Shown: positions 45,713-56,580, counted from the first letter of the stretch. The stretch is DNA of 64,000 nucleotides from Colwellia sp. M166 (GCF_024585285.1 NZ_CP040755.1:3162001-3226000); one strand, 5' to 3'. Notes: generated by a model from the letters alone, not told the origin. Made by a program: numbers and translations.

Positions 45713-46258
45713 TTAGCTTTTATTTTCCATGCGGTAGAGCACTACGTCTAAATCACCCAATTGTGAATCACAGTGGATATAAGATTTTATATAGTCCATA
45801 CCCATTTTCTTCATCACAGCAACCGAGCCATCATTATCCAGCATGGCAACAGCACTAAATGCTTTATTTTCCGGTTGTTTTGCTAGCGCTTTTTGAACTT
45901 GTATCGCCGCTTCTGTGGCATAACCTTTACCCCAAGTCGATTGGAAAAACCGCCAGCCTAACTCGATATCATGCCAAATTGGCTTGTCGGAGAAAAAGTC
46001 CATTGGCCGTACTAATATCCAGCCAATGTCTTGTTCCGTGTCGATAACTGTTACTTTCCATAAGCCCCAGCCTTTGTCTACGTTTTTATAGGCGTTAAGG
46101 CGTGGAATATAGATATCGCTAATATCTTCACGTGTGGTCATAACGCCATTATTGATATAACGCATTACCTCTGGATCTTGATCGAGTTGAAATAAAAACT
46201 CACTGTCACTTTCGTCAATGAGTTGATAACTAAGGCGAGCTGAGTTTGCAATATTCAT
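45713..46258 (-). CDS. GNAT-family N-acetyltransferase
   Basis: A 181-residue protein of the RimJ/RimL-like acetyltransferase_3 group. The N-terminus has RLSYQLIDESDSEFLFQL. The acetyl-CoA site is seen in GWRFFQSTWGKGYATEAAIQVQKAL, and the C-terminal SVAVMKKMGMDYIKSY is typical. The substrate (a protein N-terminus or a small molecule) is not predictable. AGAGAAG precedes the ATG. Confidence 0.85.
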   Translation of the reverse strand: MNIANSARLSYQLIDESDSEFLFQLDQDPEVMRYINNGVMTTREDISDIYIPRLNAYKNVDKGWGLWKVTVIDTEQDIGWILVRPMDFFSDKPIWHDIELGWRFFQSTWGKGYATEAAIQVQKALAKQPENKAFSAVAMLDNDGSVAVMKKMGMDYIKSYIHCDSQLGDLDVVLYRMENKS

Positions 46259-46406
46259 ATCTTCTCTACTTTATCTATCTTCATAGTTGATTGATTCTAT
46301 TGTATGTTTATAGGTTAGCACTAATTATTTTCCTAACATAGACATCAATCAGATACTGCCATATGATGGCTGGCAAAGAATAACAATCTCATTTACTTGG
46401 TAAATT

Positions 46407-48581
46407 ATGAATTCTAAAAAAATAGTATTAAATTCTGCGATATTACTGGCATTGTTTGGCTTAAGTGCCTGTGGTCAAGACACCACAACCAATGCAGCAA
46501 CTGAAAAAGTCGTTAGTGTCAGCAGTGAGAGCACAACGCTAGTTTATCCAACAACGAAGAAAGTTGCTGTTGTTGATGATTACTTTGGCACTAAGGTGAC
46601 TGATTATTATCGTTGGTTAGAAGATGATATGAGTGCTGAAACTGCTGATTGGGTAAAGGCTCAAAATAAAGCCACGCACGATTATTTAGCACAAATACCT
46701 TATCGCGAAAAAATTAAAACACGTCTTGCGGCATTATTAGATTATGAAAAAATTGGCATGCCTTTTATCGAAGGTGGTTATAACTATTTTTATAAAAATG
46801 ATGGCTTACAGAATCAATATGTTTTGTACCGTCAAAAAGGAGATGCTCCAGCGGAGGTTTTCCTCAACCCTAATGAATTTAGTGAAGATGGCACTGTGTC
46901 GTTAGCTAATATTGAATTTAGTGAAGACGGCTCGTTGGCTGTTTACTTGATTTCAGAAGGTGGCAGCGATTGGCGTAAAGCGCGTATTATTGATACCGAA
47001 ACAAAAAAAATACTTGAGTCAGAGTTGGTCGATATTAAGTTCAGCGGTTTATCATGGGTTGGTAACGCAGGTTTTTATTACTCTAGCTACGACAAGCCTA
47101 AAGGTAGTGAGTTATCAGCTAAAACTGATCAACATAAGTTGTACTACCACAAGCTTGGTACTGCACAGTCAGAAGATGCTCTAGTATTCGGCGGCACTGA
47201 TGCTCAGAAGCATCGCTATGTTGGTGGTGAAGTGACTAAAGATGGCCGGTATTTGTTAGTGTCAGCAGCAGTTTCTACTTCAGGTAATAAGCTCTTTATT
47301 AAAGACTTAACTAAAACTAATTCAGCATTAGTGGCGGTAGTCGATAACACCAATTCAGATACTGAACTGGTCAGCGGTAAAGGTGATGAGTTACTATTTA
47401 TTACCAATAAAGATGCGCCGAATAAACGTGTTGTCAAGGTAAATGCTCAACAACCAACAGCTGAACATTGGGTAGATGTTATTCCAGAAACAGACAATGT
47501 TTTATCAGTTTCAACAGGGGGGCAGTATTTATTTGCCAAATATATGAAAGATGCCACGTCTTTTATCCAGCAATATGACTTAAGCGGCAAAAAAATTCGT
47601 AATATCGCTTTACCTGAAGTGGGTACAGCTGGCGGCTTCAGCGGTAAAGACTCGCAAAGTAAAGTTTACTATTCATTTAGTAACCAGAAAACACCTTCAA
47701 CCAGTTTTAGCTTAGATCTTACTTCGGGCGAGTCTACGGTTCATATGAAGTCGAAAGTTAAATTTGATAGTGATAACTTCGAATCAAAGCAAGTTTTCTA
47801 CAACTCCAAAGATGGTACTAAAGTGCCGATGATTATTACCCATAAGAAAGGCTTAGTGTTAGATGGTACTAACCCTACTATTCTTTATGGTTACGGTGGT
47901 TTTAATGTTAGCTTACAACCGCAATTTAGTTCAACCCGTGCTGCATGGTTAGAATTAGGCGGCGTTTATGCTGTAGCGAACTTACGTGGTGGTGGCGAAT
48001 ACGGTAAAAAATGGCACGATGCCGGTACGCAAATGAAAAAGCAAAATGTTTTTGACGACTTTATTGCTGCTGCTGAGTATTTGATTAAAGAAAAAGTAAC
48101 CTCTACCGCTAAATTGGCGGTTATGGGTGGTTCTAATGGTGGTTTGCTGGTTGGTGCTGTGATGACGCAACGTCCAGAGTTATTTAAAGTAGCATTACCC
48201 GCGGTTGGTGTACTTGATATGCTACGTTACCACACGTTTACCTCAGGGGCTGGTTGGGCATACGATTACGGTAAATCAGATGATAACGCCGAACTGTTTA
48301 ACTACTTATTAGGTTACTCGCCGGTACATAATGTTAAAGCAGGTACGCATTACCCAGCAACTATGGTGACCACAGGGGATCATGATGATCGCGTGGTACC
48401 TGCGCATTCATTTAAGTTTGCTGCTGAGCTACAAGCTAAACAAGCTGGCGCTAATCCAACTTTAATTCGTATTGAAACTGACGCAGGGCATGGTGCAGGC
48501 ACGCCGATCAGTAAAACCATTGATCAATATGCTGATATTTACGGCTTTACGCTATTTAATATGGGCGTGAAAGATATTTAA
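46407..48581 (+). CDS. Prolyl oligopeptidase family serine peptidase, lipoprotein
   Basis: A 724-residue S9A peptidase. A signal peptide ends in the lipobox LSA-C near residue 22. The N-terminal seven-blade propeller covers about 110-450. The alpha/beta-hydrolase domain has the nucleophile in [12 protein letters not shown], the Asp in [10 protein letters not shown] and the His in DAGHGAG. Such enzymes cleave after proline in short peptides. The lipid anchor suggests periplasmic peptide use, fitting a marine protein-degrading heterotroph. Confidence 0.93.
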   Translation: MNSKKIVLNSAILLALFGLSACGQDTTTNAATEKVVSVSSESTTLVYPTTKKVAVVDDYFGTKVTDYYRWLEDDMSAETADWVKAQNKATHDYLAQIPYREKIKTRLAALLDYEKIGMPFIEGGYNYFYKNDGLQNQYVLYRQKGDAPAEVFLNPNEFSEDGTVSLANIEFSEDGSLAVYLISEGGSDWRKARIIDTETKKILESELVDIKFSGLSWVGNAGFYYSSYDKPKGSELSAKTDQHKLYYHKLGTAQSEDALVFGGTDAQKHRYVGGEVTKDGRYLLVSAAVSTSGNKLFIKDLTKTNSALVAVVDNTNSDTELVSGKGDELLFITNKDAPNKRVVKVNAQQPTAEHWVDVIPETDNVLSVSTGGQYLFAKYMKDATSFIQQYDLSGKKIRNIALPEVGTAGGFSGKDSQSKVYYSFSNQKTPSTSFSLDLTSGESTVHMKSKVKFDSDNFESKQVFYNSKDGTKVPMIITHKKGLVLDGTNPTILYGYGGFNVSLQPQFSSTRAAWLELGGVYAVANLRGGGEYGKKWHDAGTQMKKQNVFDDFIAAAEYLIKEKVTSTAKLAVMGGSNGGLLVGAVMTQRPELFKVALPAVGVLDMLRYHTFTSGAGWAYDYGKSDDNAELFNYLLGYSPVHNVKAGTHYPATMVTTGDHDDRVVPAHSFKFAAELQAKQAGANPTLIRIETDAGHGAGTPISKTIDQYADIYGFTLFNMGVKDI

Positions 48582-48606
48582 ACTCTTGTAGAGAATGTAA
48601 ATAGCC

Positions 48607-48637
48607 AAAAGCCTAGCAACTGCTGGGCTTTTTTACG
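48607..48637 (+). terminator. Terminator of the S9A peptidase gene
   Basis: The imperfect stem AAGCCTAGCA/TGCTGGGCTT is followed by TTTT, reaching the end of the convergent LysR gene. Confidence 0.8.
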
Positions 48638-48646
48638 ATGCAAGTG

Positions 48647-49528
48647 TTAAGGTTTAAGTCGGTTTCGCAATAAATTTCTCAGTGTTCTAAAAATGGCTAG
48701 GTTGCTGTACCTTTGATGTTGTAGTACATCAACATTGGCATGCCAGCCCATGTCACCATGCTCTAACGTTAACTTAACAAGCTCTCCTCTTTCTATTGAT
48801 TCATCTGCCACGTGATTAGGTAATAAACACCATCCATGTCCTTTTAAGGTGAGTTCGAGTAATAAAAAGTAATTGTCGGCATACCAAATGTCGGGACTGA
48901 TCTTTAATTGAAAGCTACTGGTTTGGGTATTGCGAGAGCGAATAAGTAATTGCCGGTGTAGTCGTAAACCATCGATATTTTTACATTTCAGTTTTGCTAA
49001 GCTGTGATTTTTTGCAACATAGACATCAAACTTTACGGTGCCAAGGCATTCAAAATCTAAATAACTGGGCATAGCGAGTTCGCTAAAAATAATACCGGCT
49101 AATGCTTGCTCAGTTTTTAGCATGTCAATGATGTCAAGACTTGAGGCGCTTAAAAACTCTAATGTAACATAAGGATATTCGCGTTGTAATTGGTCAATCG
49201 CGGTTGTGATTTTTTTAAACGGTATGCCTTCATCAAGGGCAATTGTTATTTCGCTTGGGGTATCATCGGTCAATGCTAGTGCAGTGTTTTGTAAGCGTTG
49301 ATGCTGATTAAGTAAAGCTTGAGCTTGCGGTAATAAACTTTTCCCCGCCTCTGTTAATAGTGGGTAACGGCCAGAGCGTTCAAAAAGCGTAGCATTGCAG
49401 TCTATTTCTAAATTAATGATGTGCTGACTAACAACTGATTGAGCTTTATTTAAACGTCGCGCTGCTGCCGAAAATGATCCGGTCTCTACCGTTGTTGCAA
49501 AGGCTTGGAGTTGTTCAATACTTAACAT
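48647..49528 (-). CDS. LysR-family transcriptional regulator
   Basis: A 293-residue regulator with the N-terminal winged HTH (LQAFATTVETGSFSAAARRLNKAQSVVSQHI) and a substrate-binding domain from about residue 90. It is divergent from a PACE efflux gene across 86 bp. In characterised cases (AceR with AceI) the LysR protein activates the transporter on drug binding, so the same pairing is inferred. Confidence 0.9.
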   Translation of the reverse strand: MLSIEQLQAFATTVETGSFSAAARRLNKAQSVVSQHIINLEIDCNATLFERSGRYPLLTEAGKSLLPQAQALLNQHQRLQNTALALTDDTPSEITIALDEGIPFKKITTAIDQLQREYPYVTLEFLSASSLDIIDMLKTEQALAGIIFSELAMPSYLDFECLGTVKFDVYVAKNHSLAKLKCKNIDGLRLHRQLLIRSRNTQTSSFQLKISPDIWYADNYFLLLELTLKGHGWCLLPNHVADESIERGELVKLTLEHGDMGWHANVDVLQHQRYSNLAIFRTLRNLLRNRLKP

Positions 49529-49614
49529 ATCGCTTTTCCAGATACTATCTAACTAACACGTATCTCTATTTTGGATGAAAATAATCTCATCGTCACTAAA
49601 TATAGGAATAATTA

Positions 49615-50043
49615 ATGAACACCGCTGAGAGAATTTTTCAGGCTATTTTCTTTGAAGTAAGTATGTTAGCTATTGTTGTACCAATTTCAGTGTTACTTGC
49701 TGGTTTTGCAGCAGAGAAAATGGTCATCGTAGGTATTGCTTTATCGATGATTGCTATGTTGTGGAATTATATTTACAACATAGTTTTTGATAAATTAGCG
49801 GGTGACAATCGTATTGAAAGAAGCTTAGTCGTTAGGATTATCCATAGCTGTGGGTTTGAGTTCGGCATGGTGGCCATTACTTTGCCCGTGATCGCATGGT
49901 ATTTAAATATATCGTGGTTTGAAGCCATAATTTTGGAGGCAGGCTTTTTAACGTTTATATTAGTCTATACCTTTATTTTTAATTGGCTATACGACAGATA
50001 TCAACCTTATAAAAAATGGTTTGGTAAAGGGCAGCTAATATAA
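49615..50043 (+). CDS. PACE-family efflux transporter
   Basis: A 142-residue inner-membrane protein of four hydrophobic helices, formed by two tandem bacterial transmembrane pair domains. The signatures RIFQAIFFE and MLWNYIYNIVFD in the first half recur as RIIHSCGFEFG and LVYTFIFNWLYD in the second. PACE proteins export biocides such as chlorhexidine and probably natural polyamines by proton antiport. AGGAAT precedes the ATG. A LysR gene is divergent. Confidence 0.92.
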   Translation: MNTAERIFQAIFFEVSMLAIVVPISVLLAGFAAEKMVIVGIALSMIAMLWNYIYNIVFDKLAGDNRIERSLVVRIIHSCGFEFGMVAITLPVIAWYLNISWFEAIILEAGFLTFILVYTFIFNWLYDRYQPYKKWFGKGQLI

Positions 50044-50073
50044 GTGATTCTGGTGATTGCTATTCTTAATCAT

Positions 50074-50101
50074 AAAAGCCCAACAATTGTTGGGCTTTTT
50101 A
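50074..50101 (+). terminator. Terminator of the PACE gene
   Basis: The stem AAAAGCCCAACA/TGTTGGGCTTTT with an ATT core and a T-run. The A-run allows use by the convergent pyrophosphatase gene too. Confidence 0.85.
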
Positions 50102-50136
50102 ATATTTACTATTAAGCATAAGCTTAATATAACAGC

Positions 50137-51060
50137 TTAAGCAAAAGTATCTTGTAATGGTGGTACAACTTGCTTTTTACGACTCATAACACCTGGTAAC
50201 CAAGCTTTACCGTCAACTAGCGTTATATCGTAAGCTTTTTCAACAATACTGATATCGTCGCTTACTACTAATAGCTCAGAACCTTCTTGCATGATATCAG
50301 TTAGCAGTAACATTACCGTGTGACGATTGCCTTCTTCTTTAACTGCTTGTAAATCAGCGTGTAAATCAGCTTTCATGTCATCGAATAACGCTAGGTCGAT
50401 AACTTCTAATTGGCCGATACCAACAATGTTAGCTTTCATGTTGAAATCTTTAAAATCACGTAATACTAACTCACGTACCGGCGTACCTTGTACTGAAGAT
50501 TTCACGGTGAACATTTCCATGCCTAAGGCTTTATAATCTTCAATGCCAGCAATTTCTGCTAATGCTTCAACACACTTTATGTCAGCGGTGGTACATGTTG
50601 GAGATTTAAATATCACCGTATCAGACAAAATCGCACACATCATGGCACCAGCAATATTTTTTGGGATCTCTACGTTATGAAAGTCATACATCATTTTAAT
50701 GATGGTATTAGTACAACCAACCGGGCGCACCCAAATTTCTAACGGCGTAGATGTGGTAATGTCACCTAATTTATGATGATCAATAATACCTAATATCGTT
50801 GTAGCATCAATATCATCAGGGCCTTGAATACGGTCTGAATGATCAACAACATAAATACCATCGGTATCAGCAAAGCTAGTTTTAAGCTCTGGTTGTTCAA
50901 AACCAAATTTATCTAAAATAAATAAAGTTTCAGGTGAAAGCTCGCCCAAACGAGCCGGTTTTACATCTTCACCAATGGTTGTTTTTAAGTATGAAAGTGC
51001 AATTGCTGAACAAATTGAATCTGAATCAGGAACCTTGTGTCCTACTGCATAAGCCGGCAT
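50137..51060 (-). CDS. ppaC: Manganese-dependent inorganic pyrophosphatase
   Basis: A 307-residue DHH-family class II pyrophosphatase. Metal ligands are seen in GHKVPDSDSICSA, in VVDHSD and in the DHH motif IIDHHKLGD. The C-terminal DHHA2 domain closes over the substrate with SRKKQVVPPL near the end. It hydrolyses pyrophosphate from biosynthesis. A GGAG precedes the ATG. It is a single gene. Confidence 0.95.
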   Translation of the reverse strand: MPAYAVGHKVPDSDSICSAIALSYLKTTIGEDVKPARLGELSPETLFILDKFGFEQPELKTSFADTDGIYVVDHSDRIQGPDDIDATTILGIIDHHKLGDITTSTPLEIWVRPVGCTNTIIKMMYDFHNVEIPKNIAGAMMCAILSDTVIFKSPTCTTADIKCVEALAEIAGIEDYKALGMEMFTVKSSVQGTPVRELVLRDFKDFNMKANIVGIGQLEVIDLALFDDMKADLHADLQAVKEEGNRHTVMLLLTDIMQEGSELLVVSDDISIVEKAYDITLVDGKAWLPGVMSRKKQVVPPLQDTFA

Positions 51061-51348
51061 AAATCGTTATCTCCAAGCGCCATTGACCGAATAACGACTC
51101 AGCCGTTAATGGTGTTATCAAAATATGCTGCGTATTCTAACAAAAACATAGGCAGTTCGCCTAGTACGTGTTGGCGCTATTTTTATCCAACTTTTGTCTG
51201 AATAATCATATTACGTTGAAATCGATTAATCGTGACTAGCCTAACGCTTTAAGCTTTGATTCTATTGGGTTAGTATTGAACGGTAATTTTTATAATTTTG
51301 TGCAAAATCACGGTTGCCATGATCGGCAGCTTTTTAATTGAGGAACTT

Positions 51349-53421
51349 ATGTCGAAATTAAAATCATTAGTGGCATTAATGTCGTTGGCAAGTATTGGTG
51401 CGATGGCGAGTGATGTTATTACCCTAGAAGATATTCCAAAAATAAAATCAGTAAGAGATAGCGTTATTAGCCCAAGTGGCGATCATATTGCATTCACCCG
51501 AACTTTACCACGAGAGCTATATGTAGATAATAATGGTGGCAGTTATAGCGGACTTTTTATTACCGACACTAAAGGTAATGCAAGACCTTTTATCACTGGC
51601 AAAGTTAACGTTGGCGCTATAGAGTGGTCGGCAGATGGAAAATTTGTTTATTTTCTTGCCAAATTTAAAGATGAAAAATTTACCCAGCTTTATCGTATTC
51701 CTGTTGATGGTGGCGAACGTGAAAGAGTATTGTCGTTAAAAGATACCTCAATTAGTCGCTACGATATTAGCCCTGATGGTAAGCAAGTTGCGTTATTAGC
51801 GATGCCAGCAGAAGATAAGTCTGATAAAAAACTCAAAGAACTTGGTTTTCAAGCTGAAGTTTATGAAATGGACTTGAAAAATAAGCAATTATTTATTACT
51901 GATTTAACGGTGCAGCATAAAGCTGTGCAGTTAAATGCTGTTGATATTGCCGGTTATGTTAGTGATATGAACTGGGCTGCTGATAACGCGCAGTTATTGG
52001 TGAAAACTCAGCCTACAGCATTAATTGATGATTCATACACTAAAGCACAATGGCATGTGATGAACTTGGCCGATCAAAAAATTACCATGTCGATTGCTAC
52101 TGAAGGCAAGCTAGGCAGCGCTGAGTTTTCTTATAACGGTAAATATATCGCGGTTATTGGTACACAAGATAAACATGATCCTGCAACCGGGCGTTTATAT
52201 TTAGCCGATGTTAACAGTGGTGAAATACAAGATTGGTTGCCAAATTTTGCTGGGCATGTCAGCGATATTGAATGGTCACATAAAAGCAGTAAGTTAAACT
52301 TTATTGCCAATGTTGGCACTGAAAGTATTGTTGCTAACATTAACCCCGGTAGTAATAACTATAAAACTCAGCTACAAGCAGGAAAAATTATAGCGTCTTC
52401 ATTATCGCTTTCAAACTCAGATAAAACTATCGGTGTCAAAGGTCATAGCGCCCAGCATCCAAATGAAAGCTTTATTATTCGTGCTAAAAAGCTGAGTAAA
52501 ATTACCGACTCTAATCCATGGTTAAATGACAAACGCTTTGCTAAGCAAGAATCTATCAGCATAAAAGCGCGTGATGGTGTTGAGGTGGGTGGTATTTTAG
52601 TTTATCCACTGGATTATAAAAAAGGCCAACGTTATCCATTAATCATGCAAGTACACGGTGGTCCAGAAAGTCATGAAAAAAATGGTTGGATAACCGCTTA
52701 CTCTAAACCGGGTCAAATGGGGGCGGCACGTGGTTATGCGGTATTTTATCCAAACTACCGTGGTTCAACCGGTAAAGGCGTTGAGTATTCGAAGTTAGGT
52801 CAAAATGATTATGCTGGCGCAGAGTTTGATGACTTAGTGGATATGAAAAACTATTTAGTTGAAACCGGCTTAGTTGATACTAAGCGTGTTGGTATTACCG
52901 GCGGTTCATACGGTGGCTATGCCTCTGCTTGGGCAGCAACTAAATTAACGGAACATTTTGCTGCGAGCGTGATGTTTGTTGGTATTTCAAACCAGTTATC
53001 TAAGTTTGGTACTACCGATATTTCTAACGAAATGCACTTAGTACATGCACGTTCTTACCCTTGGGATAAGTGGCAATATTACTTAGAGCGTAGCCCTATT
53101 TACTGGGCACATCAGTCAAAAACGCCATTGCTAATTATGCACGGTAAAGATGATCCGCGTGTACACCCAGCACAATCAATGGAAATGTACCGCTATATGA
53201 AAGTACAAGGTAAAGATGTACGTTTAGTATATTACCCAGGTGAGGGTCATGGTAACCGCAAAGCGGCGGCACAATACGATTACAGCTTACGTTTAATGCG
53301 TTGGATGGATAACTACTTAATGGCCGGTAATAAAGACATGCCTGACTACAAGTTAGATCATAAAGCCAAGTTAGAAGCATTAAAGGCACAAGCTAAAGAA
53401 GAGAGCCAAGATAAGGCATAA
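51349..53421 (+). CDS. Secreted S9-family peptidase (DPP/acylaminoacyl type)
   Basis: A 690-residue serine peptidase from the ATG at 51349, which has GAGGA upstream and begins the signal peptide MSKLKSLVALMSLASIGAMA. A longer frame to 51298 lacks these. The propeller covers about 40-400 with repeated DGK and WSADGKF units. The hydrolase domain has HGGPESH, the nucleophile in TGGSYGGYASAW, the Asp in HGKDDPRVHPAQS and the His in PGEGHGN. It probably trims peptides in the periplasm. Confidence 0.92.
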   Translation: MSKLKSLVALMSLASIGAMASDVITLEDIPKIKSVRDSVISPSGDHIAFTRTLPRELYVDNNGGSYSGLFITDTKGNARPFITGKVNVGAIEWSADGKFVYFLAKFKDEKFTQLYRIPVDGGERERVLSLKDTSISRYDISPDGKQVALLAMPAEDKSDKKLKELGFQAEVYEMDLKNKQLFITDLTVQHKAVQLNAVDIAGYVSDMNWAADNAQLLVKTQPTALIDDSYTKAQWHVMNLADQKITMSIATEGKLGSAEFSYNGKYIAVIGTQDKHDPATGRLYLADVNSGEIQDWLPNFAGHVSDIEWSHKSSKLNFIANVGTESIVANINPGSNNYKTQLQAGKIIASSLSLSNSDKTIGVKGHSAQHPNESFIIRAKKLSKITDSNPWLNDKRFAKQESISIKARDGVEVGGILVYPLDYKKGQRYPLIMQVHGGPESHEKNGWITAYSKPGQMGAARGYAVFYPNYRGSTGKGVEYSKLGQNDYAGAEFDDLVDMKNYLVETGLVDTKRVGITGGSYGGYASAWAATKLTEHFAASVMFVGISNQLSKFGTTDISNEMHLVHARSYPWDKWQYYLERSPIYWAHQSKTPLLIMHGKDDPRVHPAQSMEMYRYMKVQGKDVRLVYYPGEGHGNRKAAAQYDYSLRLMRWMDNYLMAGNKDMPDYKLDHKAKLEALKAQAKEESQDKA

Positions 53422-53453
53422 AATGTCTTGTTGTTACATGTGCTAATGAAATG

Positions 53454-53490
53454 AAAAAGCCCGATATTACTGGTTAATATCGGGCTTTTA
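53454..53490 (+). terminator. Terminator between the S9 peptidase and cydB
   Basis: The stem AAAGCCCGATATTA/TAATATCGGGCTTT with loop CTGGT, with A and T runs on both sides, suited to both convergent genes. Confidence 0.88.
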
Positions 53491-53526
53491 TGTACCGGAG
53501 TGTATAAATTAGAAACCAAAAACTAT

Positions 53527-54528
53527 TTAATAGTTTAACTTAGTGGTTTTACCCCAAAACACTTTATAAGAAAATATCGTATAACCAATAATCATCGGTA
53601 AAACGACAGCGGCGCCAACAAAAATAAACCATAAAGATTCTCGAGCACTTGCGGCCTCAAATATGGTCATTTTAAAAGGCACTATATAAGGATAAAAACT
53701 ATAGGCTAATCCACAAAAACACATTATAAACAGTATAATAGCGGCTAAAAATGGAAACCAACAACCAATATCATCTGCCATCGGTACTTTATCTAAATAC
53801 AAGTGAACGGTGATAAAAGTAAAAGCAAGCAGTAAGGTTATTGGAATTAAAATTAACACTTGCATACCACCTAACCATTTATCCATGATCTGCTGATCAA
53901 TGAGAAGATTAGTTAAACATACCGCGATAATACCAACAGCCATCAAAACGTTAGTGATTTTTGCCCAGTTTGCTGCTCTGCGTTGCAACTCGCCTTCTGT
54001 TTTCATCACCAACCAAGCAGCGCCGATAAAACAATAACCAGCCGTAACACAAACAGCTGATAAGGCTGAAAAACCAATACTTAACCAAGAGTCTTCAAAT
54101 GAAGTGACATAGCGTCCCAACATATAACCTTGGGTTAACGTGGCTAACAAAGAGCCAAATTTAAAAGCGTAATCCCATTTATGTTTATCAGTAATCGGCG
54201 CTTTAGTGCGAAAGTCGAACGATACGCCACGTAAAATCAATCCCGCTAACATTAATGCTGTTGGCAAGTACAAGGCTTGAAATATAATCGAGTGAGCTTT
54301 TGGAAAAGCAATCAGCAATAAGCCAATGGCCATTACTAACCAAGTTTCATTAGCGTCCCAAAATGGTCCAATAGAATAAATCATGGTATCGCGTTGCTGT
54401 GGGTTATCTAATGGCAGCAATACGCCAACGCCTAGGTCATAACCATCAAGTATGGCGTAAATTAAAAATGACAGCCCCATTAAGCCAATAAATACGCTTG
54501 GTAGCCAATCTACAGATGTAACATTCAT
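53527..54528 (-). CDS. cydB: Cytochrome bd-type ubiquinol oxidase subunit II
   Basis: A 333-residue membrane protein with about eight or nine helices, opening with IYAILDGYDLGVGVLLP, the subunit II signature. It is shorter than E. coli CydB (379), as in CIO-type enzymes. Its ATG overlaps the cydA stop (ATGA) and has AAGGAG eight bases upstream. No CydX-like small ORF follows before the terminator. Confidence 0.94.
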   Translation of the reverse strand: MNVTSVDWLPSVFIGLMGLSFLIYAILDGYDLGVGVLLPLDNPQQRDTMIYSIGPFWDANETWLVMAIGLLLIAFPKAHSIIFQALYLPTALMLAGLILRGVSFDFRTKAPITDKHKWDYAFKFGSLLATLTQGYMLGRYVTSFEDSWLSIGFSALSAVCVTAGYCFIGAAWLVMKTEGELQRRAANWAKITNVLMAVGIIAVCLTNLLIDQQIMDKWLGGMQVLILIPITLLLAFTFITVHLYLDKVPMADDIGCWFPFLAAIILFIMCFCGLAYSFYPYIVPFKMTIFEAASARESLWFIFVGAAVVLPMIIGYTIFSYKVFWGKTTKLNY

Positions 54529-55934
54529 GATGCTACTCCTTCATTCGTTGTTACAGGTTTACTTGAGTCAGATGTAAGTTCTTTACCTGTTAGCGAGGCA
54601 TTGCTTTCTTCGAGTATTACCGCTCGATTGGCCATGACAAATAAAGTACGGATATAAGCGATTAACAAAAAGCCATAAATAACTAGGTATAACGTGAGTG
54701 ACAACGCAATATCTGTCGGAGGAGTGGTGGTAACGGCATCTTTAGTACGCAGTATGCCGGTAACTAAATAAGGCTGACGACCAATTTCAGTAACATACCA
54801 ACCGGCTAAAGTGGCTAACCATCCAGAAAAAGTCATAGCAATACCGGTTTTTAATAACCAAGGTGGATATTGTTTTTTGATGACAAATTGATAGGTAGCA
54901 AGCCAAGAAAATAGTAGCATTAGTACGCCCATGCCGATCATAACTCTAAAGCTGAAAAATACTGGTGCAACGGGCGGGTGCTTATCAATAAACTCATTCA
55001 AGCCTTTTATTTCACCTTTCGGATCATGGGTTAAAATAATACTGGCCATATTAGGGACTTTTATTTCAAAACTATTTTCGCGCTTTTCTTGGTCAGGTAA
55101 GGCAAATAACAATAGTGGAACTTCAGTAGCCGTTTCCCATGCTCCTTCCATTGCTGCGACTTTGGCTGGTTGGTGTTTAAAAGTATTTAAACCATGTAGG
55201 TCACCAACAAAAATTTGTAATGGGATTAAAATAGCTGCCAAGATGACTGAAAAATTGAGCGCTTGCTTGACTGATTTCTTATTATCGCCTTTGATGAGTC
55301 GATAAGCTGAGATACCACAGATCAAAAATGCTGAAGTTAGCCCTGATGCTAACAACATGTGCATTAAACGGTAAGGCATAGATGGATTAAAAATAACGTC
55401 CATCCAACTGGTGACGTGAGCAACACCATCGATCATCTCAAAGCCTGCGGGGGTCTGCATCCAAGAGTTGAGTGATAAAATCCAAAAAGCAGAGAGAGTG
55501 GTGCCAAAAGAGACCAGTACCGTTGCTATGGTGTGAACGCGATTAGATACTCGGTCCATGCCAAATAGCATAATGGAAAGAAATGATGCTTCTAAAAAGA
55601 AAGCGGTCATGACTTCATAACCAAGCAATGGTCCGGCAATATTGCCGACAGTTTCCATATAGCCAGGCCAATTGGTGCCAAATTGGAATGACATGGTAAT
55701 ACCGCTGACAACACCGATAGCAAAGGTCAAAGCGAATATTCGAACCCAAAAGCGATAAACGCGTAACCAACTTTCATCTTGAGTTTGGTTAAAGCGCACT
55801 TTAAAAAATAACAATATCCAGCATAAGGCGATATTGATGGTAGGAAATAAAATATGAAAACTAATATTGGCAGCAAATTGGATGCGTGAAAGCATGAAAC
55901 TTGTGTCATTAGCAATAGCTGCTGCATCTAACAC
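54525..55934 (-). CDS. cydA: Cytochrome bd-type ubiquinol oxidase subunit I
   Basis: A 469-residue haem protein that oxidises quinol and reduces oxygen. The haem-ligand region FAANISFHILFPTINIALCW and the RLMHMLLASG helix are clear. At 469 residues it lacks the long quinol loop of E. coli CydA (522), so it is the short-Q-loop, cyanide-insensitive (CIO) kind. It starts with GTG, preceded by GGAG at eight bases. A GbsR/MarR-type gene lies just upstream in the same direction. Confidence 0.94.
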   Translation of the reverse strand: MLDAAAIANDTSFMLSRIQFAANISFHILFPTINIALCWILLFFKVRFNQTQDESWLRVYRFWVRIFALTFAIGVVSGITMSFQFGTNWPGYMETVGNIAGPLLGYEVMTAFFLEASFLSIMLFGMDRVSNRVHTIATVLVSFGTTLSAFWILSLNSWMQTPAGFEMIDGVAHVTSWMDVIFNPSMPYRLMHMLLASGLTSAFLICGISAYRLIKGDNKKSVKQALNFSVILAAILIPLQIFVGDLHGLNTFKHQPAKVAAMEGAWETATEVPLLLFALPDQEKRENSFEIKVPNMASIILTHDPKGEIKGLNEFIDKHPPVAPVFFSFRVMIGMGVLMLLFSWLATYQFVIKKQYPPWLLKTGIAMTFSGWLATLAGWYVTEIGRQPYLVTGILRTKDAVTTTPPTDIALSLTLYLVIYGFLLIAYIRTLFVMANRAVILEESNASLTGKELTSDSSKPVTTNEGVAS

Positions 55935-56037
55935 GTGATGTACTCCACTTCAGTAAGGTAAATAATGTAACCAGATTGGTTCGGTTGTGTTGTTTAAATT
56001 GTTTTAATTGAGCGCTGTGAAATAGTGATTATTACCA

Positions 56038-56580
56038 TTACCTCAATAATAATTTGTCTTTTACATCTAAAATTTTGCTAATGCCTTCACCCAGTTTGAG
56101 TAAAGCTGATAGCTTTTCTGATGACATGCCTTGCATTTCGTTAGACCATAGCGTGACCATCTCCATTAGATCATGCATTTGCTTAACGCGCATTTGAGTA
56201 TATTTATCTGACTCATTGCTAGGCTGCTCCATTAAGGCATCACGTAATGTCGATAAAGTTGGATCAAGCTCACGCTTTCTGCGTTCAACGACTAATGTAC
56301 GAGCTATTTCCCAAATATCGCTTGGCGCTGAAAAATACTCTTTTCTGTCACCTGGAATGTGATGCAGTTTTATCAGATTCCAGGATTTCAGTTCTTTCAA
56401 ACCCATACTGACATTAGAGCGTGATATTTGTAATGCTTCGCTGATTTGATCGGCATTAAGCGGCGCTTCGGTAAGTACAATAACGGCGTACATTTGCCCC
56501 AGTGTGCGGTTTAATCCCCAACGAGAGCCCATTTCACCAAAGTGCAATACCAGTGATTGGGTCATAGCGGTAATTTTCAT
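56038..56580 (-). CDS. GbsR/MarR-family transcriptional regulator
   Basis: A 180-residue protein with a winged HTH of the GbsR type: WGLNRTLGQMYAVIVLTEAPLNADQIS, then SRSNVSMGLKELKSWNLI. The C-terminal 80 residues are helical and may dimerise. It is transcribed toward cydAB with a 103-bp gap, so regulation of the oxidase is inferred. The effector is unknown. The 259 bp upstream (56581-56839) hold no gene. Confidence 0.85.
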   Translation of the reverse strand: MKITAMTQSLVLHFGEMGSRWGLNRTLGQMYAVIVLTEAPLNADQISEALQISRSNVSMGLKELKSWNLIKLHHIPGDRKEYFSAPSDIWEIARTLVVERRKRELDPTLSTLRDALMEQPSNESDKYTQMRVKQMHDLMEMVTLWSNEMQGMSSEKLSALLKLGEGISKILDVKDKLLLR

